This document shows positions 45,126 to 54,400 of a stretch of 64,000 bases of DNA, piece by piece (the first letter of the stretch is position 1; every line of letters starts with the position of its first letter). A program made the translations under genes and the position numbers. Under the pieces are notes generated by a model. That model ran no database searches and was not told the DNA's origin. It worked only from the letters and a program-made list of their open reading frames with translations. This stretch comes from Arenibacter catalasegens. Its GTDB lineage: Bacteria; Bacteroidota; Bacteroidia; Flavobacteriales; Flavobacteriaceae. Location: positions 1 to 64,000 of the forward strand of contig NZ_PHQQ01000015.1 in the NCBI RefSeq assembly GCF_002909235.1. Reading direction: 5' to 3'.

Positions 45126-45158
45126 TCAGCATAAAATATAAAAGATATTTTATGCTGA
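45126..45158 (+). terminator. Perfect 14-bp inverted repeat after the oxidoreductase
   Basis: TCAGCATAAAATAT (45126-45139) and ATATTTTATGCTGA (45145-45158) pair perfectly around AAAAG, 64 nt after the stop codon. There is no long T-run, so it may be a weak terminator or an mRNA-stabilizing hairpin. Confidence 0.5.
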
Positions 45159-45676
45159 TGTCGGTAATATCCAATAGACAACCTTCTTTCATGAAAGTAT
45201 AAATTTCATATATTATAAGCTTTTCAGGTGCTTGCTTATCAATGTCCGACACACCTTCAGACGCTTATTTGCCGTTCTTTCGCCTTTCGAACAAATGTTT
45301 TTGTAGTTTTAATACCTTAAATTTAAACTAAAACTGTCCATCAAATAGAGAATTTTCATTCCACTATTTTTTCCTACATAACTTTATAAAAGTCACTACA
45401 ACTTCTCTTATAATTATTATTAACAACAAAAGATGACCTCTAATTATTACTTGTTTTATTCTTTCATTAGGACTTGTAACATACCCATGGCATACCCAGA
45501 ATTACTAGACTTCCTACTACTATGCTACGCCTCCTCCCTATTAGATAAAAACCCCAATTCCAACAGCACCCCTGGACAAATGTATTGGGTCTCTCTTAGC
45601 CCCTGAAAATTGGTAAATTTCATTCCTCTAATTTACATACTAACCACAACTAGAGACTCTAAATGATCACAAAAAA

Positions 45677-45689
45677 TGACCCCCTGCTT
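45677..45689. other. 13-bp partial copy of the attachment core
   Basis: TGACCCCCTGCTT equals the anticodon-arm-to-variable-loop part of the tRNA core (compare 45920-45932 and the first copy), but flanking bases do not match. It lies 243 bp before the full core of island 2. It may be a remnant of an earlier crossover site. Confidence 0.4.
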
Positions 45690-45810
45690 TTTAGATTTTC
45701 AAAACCAAATATATTTCAATTCAGCATATTCATAAAATATTGATTATAAGTTGATTATAATGAATGTAATAGTCTAGAGTACAATTCAGTTTCGACAAAA
45801 TAGAAGAAAA

Positions 45811-45831
45811 GTGAGCCTAAAGTGCGCGTTT
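45811..45831. promoter_or_regulatory. Degenerate arm-type repeats at island 1 right end
   Basis: GTGAGCCTAA and GTGCGCGTTT, 11 bp apart, are the diverged counterpart of the GTGAGCGTAA pair at 4735-4755, in the same orientation and spacing. They are placed where an integrase would need its second arm site for excision. Confidence 0.5.
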
Positions 45832-45858
45832 TTAGCGATTTTATGAAAAACCAAAAAA

Positions 45859-45880
45859 GGCTCCCAATTTCTTGGAAGCC
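45859..45880 (-). terminator. tRNA-fragment terminator, copy 2
   Basis: Same hairpin as at 4538-4559 (GGCTTCCAAGAAATTGGGAGCC on the minus strand), followed by a T-run (AAAAAA at 45853-45858 on the plus strand). Confidence 0.75.
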
Positions 45881-45895
45881 TTGTTCTTGTTACTG

Positions 45896-45937
45896 TGGGC
45901 CCTACTGGGTTCGAACCAGTGACCCCCTGCTTGTAAG
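45896..45937 (-). other. 3' half of tRNA-Val(UAC): attachment-site core, copy 2
   Basis: This is identical to 4575-4616 and gives tRNA positions 32-73 on the minus strand. The 5' half is again missing, as the integrase-side sequence replaces it. Confidence 0.75.
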
Positions 45938-46102
45938 CCTAAAAGAAAGGACATCAAATCATATCAAACACCCATCATATATATCTGAATATCAATGTTT
46001 TATAGCGATTAAATTTTATTTGATATCATTTGCATCCATTTGATATACAAAAAAAGTGAGCGTAATTATTTCTTACCTTTTCCTTGAAATATTCGAATTG
46101 AT

Positions 46103-47359
46103 ATGGCCAAGGTAAGTTTAATATTGGACACTAGGAAGAAATCCAAAAGCAGCATTACAGGACTATATCCCATAGTCCTCAAGGTCTTTCATAAAAAGAG
46201 CCGGCTGATCGTTCTTGGCTACTCTACCAACCTTACAGGATGGGATAGAAAAACCCAACAGCTCCGAAAATCAGCGGTTATGGACAATGGGCTGGATTAC
46301 CATAAGATAAATGCAGAACTTGGCAATAAATTCCATTGGGCCAGGCAAATGGTATACGAGCTTGGTGAAAGTATCGCCCGTATTGGTGTTGATCTACTAC
46401 TTGACCACATAAAGGTCAGATGGGACGGTGAACAGGACTTTGAAATAAAAAAGAAGGTCGAAAATGATATTTCCCTATCCCAATGGGCAGGTGTGATGAT
46501 AAAAAGAAAACGGTCAGCTAATATTCCTGGAACGGCACAATGGTATCAAAGCGGAGTAGATGCCATAACCAAATTCAACAATGGAAAGGACATAATGTTA
46601 TATGATATTACGGTGACCTTTCTCAAGGACTTCGAGGCCCAACAATTGAGCAGGGGAAATTCCAAAAATACGATAGGGATGTACATTAGGGCGATCAGGT
46701 CCATGTACAATAGCGCCATCAAAGAGGACCAATTTGTTCCGCTAAAAAATCCGTTCGACCATTACAGAACGCCCTCAATGGTCCGCACTAAAAAAAAGGC
46801 CGTGGCAAAGGCCAGGATCATGGAACTAAGGACATTGGAATACGAACGGGAAAGCCCGCTTTGGCACGCCAAGAACTATGCCCTTATCATGTTCTACTGC
46901 AGGGGAATGAACTTTATTGATCTGGTAAAGCTCAAAGTAAAAAATATTGAGGGCGACCGTCTTCTATATGGCAGAAGCAAAACTGGTGACCCTTTTTCGG
47001 TCAAGATTACAGAAAATCTTAGCATCATCCTGAAGTTCTACCTTAAGGGGAAACTACCTGAGGATTTTCTGTTTCCCACCAACTATGACGGCAGCACCAA
47101 ACATTATCAAAAGTACAAATCCCAAAGGAGGAGAATGAACGAACGTCTTAAGATCATCGCAAAGGATGCAGGGATAGAAGGGGTATTTACGACGTATTAC
47201 ATTCGTCATTCTTGGGCCACGATAGCCAAATATATGGGAATATCAACTGAAATCATAAGTGAAGGTCTTGGGCATAATTCCTTAAGGACCACAGAGATTT
47301 ACTTGAAAAGCTTTACCAACACAGTTTTGGATGAGGCCAATGAGCTTGTTATTTTATGA
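46103..47359 (+). CDS. Tyrosine integrase of island 2
   Basis: A 418-residue sister of the integrase at 4793, with the same domains and catalytic residues (YCRGMNFIDL, YYIRHSWAT, LGHNSLRTTEIYLKSF). Differences are scattered, for example LGHN for LGHK, SMVRTKK for SMARTKK, and ITENLSIILKF for ITESLGNILEF. Synonymous changes cluster in the last third, so the copies diverged some time ago or came from related but separate elements. It stands right after the second tRNA core. Confidence 0.93.
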   Translation: MAKVSLILDTRKKSKSSITGLYPIVLKVFHKKSRLIVLGYSTNLTGWDRKTQQLRKSAVMDNGLDYHKINAELGNKFHWARQMVYELGESIARIGVDLLLDHIKVRWDGEQDFEIKKKVENDISLSQWAGVMIKRKRSANIPGTAQWYQSGVDAITKFNNGKDIMLYDITVTFLKDFEAQQLSRGNSKNTIGMYIRAIRSMYNSAIKEDQFVPLKNPFDHYRTPSMVRTKKKAVAKARIMELRTLEYERESPLWHAKNYALIMFYCRGMNFIDLVKLKVKNIEGDRLLYGRSKTGDPFSVKITENLSIILKFYLKGKLPEDFLFPTNYDGSTKHYQKYKSQRRRMNERLKIIAKDAGIEGVFTTYYIRHSWATIAKYMGISTEIISEGLGHNSLRTTEIYLKSFTNTVLDEANELVIL

Positions 47360-47562
47360 GCCAAAAACAGCGAAAATTAAATACAACCCATAATTTAATT
47401 CAACATTGAATTACAACAAAAATAGCTGAATGCTCACGAATACAGTTTTAGCTACTAAAAATTTATCAAGCTTTTCTAAATTTCAGCAGTCATTTTCAAC
47501 TTGACTATAAGAAACTATTTGTCATTTCCTAGGGTTAAATCACGAATAATAAATTCAAAAAG

Positions 47563-49191
47563 TCATTCCATTATTGGCCCATTAAATGCCTCTGGTTGAC
47601 GTATTTTACGTTCATCAATTCCAATATTCGGAATTCGGTAATTAATACCCGCCCTTTGATATCTCAAGTACTGCATGGACAATCTTTCTTGAAATGAATC
47701 CCAATCAATATTATCCTCGTAGGTCCATGCCTTTTCAGCTACTGCAGATAGCCTTGGATAGGCAATATATTCCAATCGCTTTTCATCGGCAATAAATTCG
47801 GTCCAGATACCGGCCTCAATACCAATAATACGGGCAGACATAGTATCGTTAAAAGTTTCTGGAATTGGCAGCCATCTATATATTGCTTCCAATGAATTTG
47901 GTCCATTGTGCAATCCTTCCCATTGTGCACCTGCCTCCTTTAAATCAGAGGGATAGTCCAAATAAAGGAAATCTACAGGGGATAAAATAATATCATAGCC
48001 TTGTTGGGCGGCAGTATATAATACTTCAGGGAATTCCCCACGCCACCATTGCAAGGTGGTCTCCTTATTTATACCAAAAACGGAAGCTTCATCCCAGGCT
48101 ACTGGATTTAATCCTGAGCTTACAATGAAATCGGCCATTCTACGGTCGAACCAGCCTTCAAATTCACGTTGATCTTTAAGGTTTAGTTCGTTCATTTTGG
48201 CCTTCATATCAGGTCTTCCCTCCCAATTATGGTGTCTTACCTCATCGCTTCCAAAATGGATATAGGTGGTGTTAAAAAGTTTGGACAAACGCAGGATTAC
48301 CGTTTCTATCATTTTTATCGCATCATCATTGGCAATATTTAGCGTGTTATTGCCACCACTAAATTCTGGATAAGCTCTTTCTATTGCTCCCGAATGACCA
48401 GGAATATCCACCTCAGGGATTATCATAATCTGCCTTTCGTTTGCATAGGCCGTAATATCCCTGGCTTCTTCCTCGGCAAGGTACATAGCTGGACCATTAG
48501 GATCGGTCCTATCCCCCATTGAACCAATTTCATGAAGTTTGGGATATTCCTTTACTTCTATTCGCCATCCAGTATCATCCGTAAGATGAAGGTGCAGCCT
48601 GTTCAATTTTTGAGCCGCCATCTGATCTATAAATTTCTTTATTACTTTAGGGCCAAAGAAATGTCGAGAAATATCCAGCAGTGCGCCTCGCCATGCAAAC
48701 CTGGGCTGATCAGCTATAGTAAGTTGATCGAACTTAAGTTCCGTTAATATAATTTTTTCTGTTAAAACCGGAGCCAACTGCAAAATCGTTTGAAAAGCGT
48801 AAAAATATCCGGACTCCGAAGATGCTCTTATAGTTATCCCAGTGTCATTAATATCTAGCAAATATGCTTCGTTGACCATGGAACTATCCTCGATTAATAC
48901 AATCGAATTCTTCCTTAATGATTCTGTTCCAATACGGCAAGACAATCCAACCAAATTCTCCAACTCTCTTTTGAACCAGTTGGCCACTCTGTGCTGTTCT
49001 TCTGTAGAAAATACCACCTGAGTCATGGAATCCATAACAAATGACCCCTCAAACACATGAATCTCTTGGGGTTGTGGAATTATAGGCAATACTACATTAG
49101 TTTTTTCTTTCCGGACCGCAGGATTACAAGAAACTAAAAACATCAATAATAGGCTCTGGAATAATGCTTTGGGTGAAATAAATTTTTTCAT
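47563..49191 (-). CDS. Beta-N-acetylhexosaminidase, GH20 lipoprotein
   Basis: This 542-residue protein has a lipoprotein signal (FLVSC, Cys22), a GH20 N-terminal domain (about 30-150) and the catalytic barrel: PRFAWRGALLDISRHFFGP, KLNRLHLHLTDDTGWRIEVKEYP and the Asp-Glu catalytic pair in YIHFGSDEVRHHNW. VAWDEA and QWWRG follow. It removes terminal GlcNAc or GalNAc by a substrate-assisted mechanism. It lies 142 nt downstream of the GH5 gene on the same strand, likely in one operon. Confidence 0.92.
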   Translation of the reverse strand: MKKFISPKALFQSLLLMFLVSCNPAVRKEKTNVVLPIIPQPQEIHVFEGSFVMDSMTQVVFSTEEQHRVANWFKRELENLVGLSCRIGTESLRKNSIVLIEDSSMVNEAYLLDINDTGITIRASSESGYFYAFQTILQLAPVLTEKIILTELKFDQLTIADQPRFAWRGALLDISRHFFGPKVIKKFIDQMAAQKLNRLHLHLTDDTGWRIEVKEYPKLHEIGSMGDRTDPNGPAMYLAEEEARDITAYANERQIMIIPEVDIPGHSGAIERAYPEFSGGNNTLNIANDDAIKMIETVILRLSKLFNTTYIHFGSDEVRHHNWEGRPDMKAKMNELNLKDQREFEGWFDRRMADFIVSSGLNPVAWDEASVFGINKETTLQWWRGEFPEVLYTAAQQGYDIILSPVDFLYLDYPSDLKEAGAQWEGLHNGPNSLEAIYRWLPIPETFNDTMSARIIGIEAGIWTEFIADEKRLEYIAYPRLSAVAEKAWTYEDNIDWDSFQERLSMQYLRYQRAGINYRIPNIGIDERKIRQPEAFNGPIME

Positions 49192-49333
49192 TTAACTGTT
49201 TATATTAATTATCTCGCTTAATCGTTTACAGAGAACAAATGCATACAGAACTAATGGATTCTATGATCCAAACATTGAAGATAGAAAATTCGGCGATAGT
49301 TTGACTTAACGATCAATTAATGGAAACCGAAAG

Positions 49334-50944
49334 TTAATCACCTATATCAAAGGTCAGTTTTCTTTCCCCTCCATCTTTTAATGGAGGAATAATTAACCAA
49401 CCTGCATCCGAGTATTTAATTTTTTCAATTTTAACATCACCCCATTTATTTAATGCGTCTATATCAAGTTTGGATAGTGAGGATGCAAAAATCATGGTCA
49501 CAGCATTGTTCTTTTTACCTTCCCTCCATGTCATAGTGAATTGGCGGGATTCAAAATCATTGCCATAACTGATTAATTCCCCACTTACATATGCCGGATA
49601 CACCCGGACCAAAGCTTGTTTAAAATATTCCAAATTTTCCGTCCCAGGGTCATAAGACCAATAGGCATTTCCAAAAAGATGCTTTTCAATCAGTTGAACA
49701 GAATTTTTTGCAACGGGAATAACGCTCGTTGAATTTCCATAAAAAGCACCCCATTCACCCAACCAGACAGGCATTTTTAATTGCTCCCCTTTTTTGGCAA
49801 TCTGATCAAAAATATAGGACACCCTCTCATTGGATGCCATAGCCACTGACTCTGTATCCGTTACCAAATCGTAACCATGTGGTGCATATGCAATCAATGG
49901 ATCTGGTGACCCATTGGGTAAATTAACCCTTTCGATACTACTCCCCACCCCTGTGTTACTGTAATAACTATGCTCAAGAAATAAAATATGTTTTGTATCC
50001 ACTTCTCGGATAGCTAGTGCAACTTTCTGATACATTTGCTGCAAATATGTTGTTTCAAACTCTTTATTAAGTTCAAAAAGTCGACTAAAAACAAAATGAT
50101 AATTTTCAGTGTTGGAGAGAATTTTAAGAGCCTCCATTCTATTCCCTTCATCTCGCCATATAATGGTCAATTGTTCTTCATTTAACTTTTCCCCAGTTAA
50201 GGAATAATGCAGTTCCCCATAAGCGGTTAGTAAGATTTTGGTGGATTCCAAGGCTGAAGATCCAGGAAAAGGCTCATTCATAATATCGAACCCGATAATC
50301 GTTGAATTGTCTACATACCTTTTTGCTATATGTTGCCATAGAGAGGCATAATGGTCTTGAAGACCAATACCATCGCTTGCTGGTTTGTTCAACCAAAAGT
50401 TGTCGAAAGAAGTTTGAACCGCCTCACTCATCATATAGGCATCACTCCATATGACACCCGTGGTATGTGGTTTCCCGTCGTCCAAAGTAGCCCATTCCGG
50501 CGCTCCATCGGAATATTTCACACTAAATAGATCCTGATGCATATCCAACACAACAAACAAGTTATTTTTTTCCGCTAGTGCGATCCGCTGATCTATTTCT
50601 TTTAAATATTCTTCGTTATACACTCCGGGTTCGGGCTCCAATCTATCCCAAATAATAATAAACCGAATACAATTGACTCCCCATTTTGCCAGATTCTCAT
50701 ACAATTCCGGCCCACTTTGAAAAATATAGCCTTCCTCCTTGTTTTTGCTAACAATGTTTATCCCATTTAAAATAACTTGTCTTCCATTATTATCAACAAA
50801 ATAACTCCCGTTAATCGTTATGGTTTTTGGAAATTTTTCACCGACCAAAGCTGTAGAATTCCCATTATTTTTACAAGACATAAAAAAAATCCCAAGCAAC
50901 ATTACAGTCATGGGAACAATCCTAATTTTCATTTTTACATTCAT
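49334..50944 (-). CDS. Endoglycoceramidase-like GH5 lipoprotein
   Basis: This 536-residue protein has a lipoprotein signal (FFMSC, Cys24) and a GH5 barrel. Acid/base Glu lies in GFDIMNEPFPG and nucleophile Glu in PVWLGEWGAFYG. Several stretches are typical of endoglycoceramidases rather than cellulases: VVLDMHQDLFSVKYSDGAP, EWATLDDGKPHTTG and FWLNKPASDGIGLQDHYASLW. The C-terminal 90 residues form a small beta domain. Endoglycoceramidases release the whole glycan from ceramide. Its pairing with a GH20 suggests attack on glycolipids. A GH5 with another specificity remains possible. Confidence 0.78.
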   Translation of the reverse strand: MNVKMKIRIVPMTVMLLGIFFMSCKNNGNSTALVGEKFPKTITINGSYFVDNNGRQVILNGINIVSKNKEEGYIFQSGPELYENLAKWGVNCIRFIIIWDRLEPEPGVYNEEYLKEIDQRIALAEKNNLFVVLDMHQDLFSVKYSDGAPEWATLDDGKPHTTGVIWSDAYMMSEAVQTSFDNFWLNKPASDGIGLQDHYASLWQHIAKRYVDNSTIIGFDIMNEPFPGSSALESTKILLTAYGELHYSLTGEKLNEEQLTIIWRDEGNRMEALKILSNTENYHFVFSRLFELNKEFETTYLQQMYQKVALAIREVDTKHILFLEHSYYSNTGVGSSIERVNLPNGSPDPLIAYAPHGYDLVTDTESVAMASNERVSYIFDQIAKKGEQLKMPVWLGEWGAFYGNSTSVIPVAKNSVQLIEKHLFGNAYWSYDPGTENLEYFKQALVRVYPAYVSGELISYGNDFESRQFTMTWREGKKNNAVTMIFASSLSKLDIDALNKWGDVKIEKIKYSDAGWLIIPPLKDGGERKLTFDIGD

Positions 50945-51407
50945 TCTAAATCAATTTTTATCGGCATTTTAATTATCAACCTTACTACTTAAACTAAAAG
51001 AAACGGAATTCCGCGCATTGCCAATAATAATTTGGGATAAACATTTAACATTTTTAAACCCGGTAAATCTCTGGATATTTACTTTTTAATTGTAATAAAC
51101 AAAGGGTGATCAAAATCACCCTTTGTTACTACAAATTAACTCAAAACAACTAACTTATTACTTTTAATACTTGTTGACCTCAACAATTGCTATATTGTCT
51201 ATTATCTTCCAACACACCCATTATTGACCACAATTATTATTCTTCAATAATACATAACTAAGAACACAACTCGTTATAACGGATTCCGATATCTATGGCA
51301 CAATTTCATGGAATACAACATTTTCAGGATTGTCTACCATATTTTCGGAAAGGCAATATGAAATCCTTACAAATCCCTATTTTTACGTAAAGACCAGAAT
51401 AAGCTTT
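50945..51407. other. Divergent intergenic region with perfect 13-bp hairpin
   Basis: AACAAAGGGTGAT (51098-51110) and ATCACCCTTTGTT (51115-51127) form a perfect 13-bp inverted repeat with a CAAA loop. It lies midway between the GH5 start and the HTCS start. No T-run follows on either strand, so an operator or 5'-leader hairpin is as likely as a terminator. No coding frame is seen. Confidence 0.55.
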
Positions 51408-54400
51408 ATGAGTTTTAGGAAGATTTTTTTACTAGTCGCTCTATTTACGTTTTTAATAGTGAATAAGACCTATACACAAATTGTCAACTACAATACCAAG
51501 GATGGTTTGGTATTTAACAACGTGGACCACATAAGTGAGGATGACGAAGGACTTATCTATATTTCTACAGGGGAAGGCTTAAATATTTTTGATGGTAGCC
51601 AGTTTACGCTCTTCAATATGCATAATACTGATGGCTTTAGCAATAAAATATCCCAAGCCTTATTTTTAAAAAAAGGATTGATATTAATCGGAACCCGTGA
51701 CAAAGGCCTTTTTTTATGGGATAAACTCAAAAAAAAGATTATTCCTTTAGTCATAGATAAGGAGCCGTTACATTCCCTTGTAAACATTTCCACATTATTT
51801 TTGGATAGCCATGATGTTGTATGGGTAGGCACTAATAATGGAACCCTATTTTCGTTTCCACTCGCGGATATCGATTCAAACTCATCTGATTACCTTTTAA
51901 AGGAGGCTGAGGCACTCACAATGCTTTCTGGGGCAATTCATACTATCCTGGAAATAGATGGCACAATGCTCATTGGCACTGAAGGCTCCAAAATCACCAG
52001 GATCAGGAAAGCAAATAACAATTACATTATTGATCAACCGATAGAATTGGAAGCGCCGACTAACATAACTAGTCTTGCCATTAAGAGGGAAGTACTGTTT
52101 GTAGGTACGGACAAAGGCCTTTTCAAAATAATGGATTTCGCGCCTCAAGAAAACAATAATGTGCAAACCCTTACAGATTCCTGGAAACTGGACAATTCTA
52201 TTATAAGTTCTCTAAGCATTCATCAGAACTCCATATGGGTGGGAACAGAAGGGGAAGGTATTTTTAATTTTTCAACCAATGGTTTAGAGCTGGAGCATTT
52301 CCTTTATGAACAGCTCAAACAAAACAATCTGAACTCCAATTACGTATTGAATACTTACATTGACAGCAATAATAATCTTTGGATAGGCACTTGGTTTGGA
52401 GGAGTGAACGTAATTGATTTAAGTAAAAAGAATTATTCCGTTGTCTATGATGCGGAAAATGAGAAGAATCTCTTTTCCAATATTATCTGGGCCATGGCCA
52501 AGTTACCCGATGGTAGAATCTTTCTAGGCACTCACGGCAATGGGCTAGGGGAATATATCACGCACCAGAAGAATTTCAAATCCATAGTAACCAACGAAGA
52601 AATAAAATCCATTTCATCCCTTTATTACGATCCCATAACCAATCTCCTGCTCATCGGCACATGGGGAAATGGAATCAGAATGTACGATCCCTATACCCAT
52701 AAATTAGTGCCCAACAAATATGATCTGGGCCTATTAGCTAAAGATCGCATTTACAGTATAACACGCGGACCCAGTAATAACTTGTGGATTGGCAGCTCGG
52801 AGAATGGTCTATATCGATTCTCAAAAGACAATTTGCAATTGCAAAAAATAGACCTTCCGAAGGAAACGACAAAAAAACCTACGGATATAAAGAGTCTCAT
52901 AAGCGATAACAAAAACAGACAAATATGGGCCGGATCTATAAAAAACGGCCTTTTTTCCCTAAAACTTAATGAAAATGGGGCCATTGAAAGCATAAAGCAG
53001 TTTGAATTATTTGCCTCTGAAAATGATAAAATATTTGTTGAAAACCTTTATCTTCAGGATAATGGAGATTTATGGATACTTTGTAGAAATGGCTTCGGTA
53101 CTCTAAAACCCAACGAGGTTCCCAAAAGAAATACTTTAATTAATGGATGTGTTGTCACAGGAATGACATCAGATGCATCAGGAAATTTATGGGCAGGCAC
53201 CCATAAGGGCATTTTTAAAATAAATCCCGAAGCATTGACCGCAACATATCTCTTATCCGAATTCTCTTGTTACGGTATGCTTTACAACTCCTTGGACAAC
53301 ACGCTCATCACAGCTTCGGACAATGGGCTGCTAAAAATAGCACCTGATGAACCAATTCGTCTTCCACCATTTCCTAGACTAATGTTATCTGAATTTCAAA
53401 CTCTAAATCAAACAGTCTTGCCGCAAAAAGAATTACATGGAAAGGTAATCTTGCATCAAAATCTAAATTATAGCGACACCATTGTTCTACCTCACAATAT
53501 TGAGTCCTTTTCCATAAGCTTTAATGCATTGGCCTTTACCGGCAAGAAAAAAATACAATTGTTACATAGGCTTAATAATTTTGAACAAGAATGGAAAACA
53601 TCACGCGGTATATCCAGTATTGCCAATTACACCAATGTGCCGTCGGGAACTTACGAACTGGAAGTAAAGGTAGGGCATGAATATGTTGGTTTAAATCCTC
53701 AGTCCAGAAAGCTTACCATCATTAAATTAAAACCTTGGTGGGCAACTTCGCTGGCATATTTGGCTTACTTTCTTTGCCTAGTACTAATTCTTTTTATAAT
53801 AATTAAAGAGGTAAGGGCTCGTATGGAAATTAATCAAGCATTGAAAATAGAAAAAATAAAACAGGAGCGAAACCATGAACTCTACCAACAGAAACTATCC
53901 TTTTTTACTAATGTTTCACATGATTTAAGAACTCCCTTAACACTTATTATTGGTCCCCTCGAGGAAATGATTTCGAGTGGCGAGCTAGAGCAAAAACTCC
54001 AAAAAAAGATGATTCGAATGCATAAAAATGGACAAATGCTTTTAAATATTGTTAACCAGATCCTGAATTTTAGAAAGGCCGAGAGCAATACAATGGATTT
54101 GGAATTGGAGCAAATAGACCTTAATGCTTTTGTTAAGAATACCTGCTCCCAATTTTATGAATTGGCACAAAAAAACGATTTGGATTTTGAGGTGTCGTGT
54201 CCTGAAGAGAAATTGATTCTTTTGGCAGATTCCAACAAATTGGAGTCCATTCTAATAAATTTAATCTCCAATGCCATAAAATTCACTCCCAAATACGGAG
54301 AAGTCATTGTACAAGTGTATAATGACAACGAATATATCTCCATTAGCATTATGGATACGGGCATGGGTATCCCAAAAGATGAATTAGATTTAATTTTTAA

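Larger units (their letters stand above)
4532..45852. mobile_element. Genomic island 1 (41.3 kb) at a tRNA 3' end
   Basis: The island runs from the first to the second copy of a direct repeat containing the tRNA 3' half, its terminator and the start of an integrase module. The offset between the copies is a constant 41,321 bp across the repeat core. Inside are one integrase, the stress regulon half (6-32.6 kb) and a metabolic half (32.6-45 kb). No conjugation or relaxase genes were seen, so the island is an integrase-only type that probably needs help to move between cells. Excision is untested. Confidence 0.75.
45063..45852. other. Right-end region of island 1, no gene seen
   Basis: No protein-like frame was found. 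It contains a 14-bp inverted repeat at 45126-45158 (TCAGCATAAAATAT and its complement), AT-rich noncoding sequence, a 13-bp partial attachment core at 45677-45689 and degenerate arm-type repeats at 45811-45831. Confidence 0.6.
45853..47359. repeat. Long direct repeat, copy 2 (att core plus integrase)
   Basis: It matches 4532-6049 with scattered substitutions and one 11-bp deletion in the arm repeats (only one GTGAGCGTAA, at 46056-46065). Confidence 0.9.
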
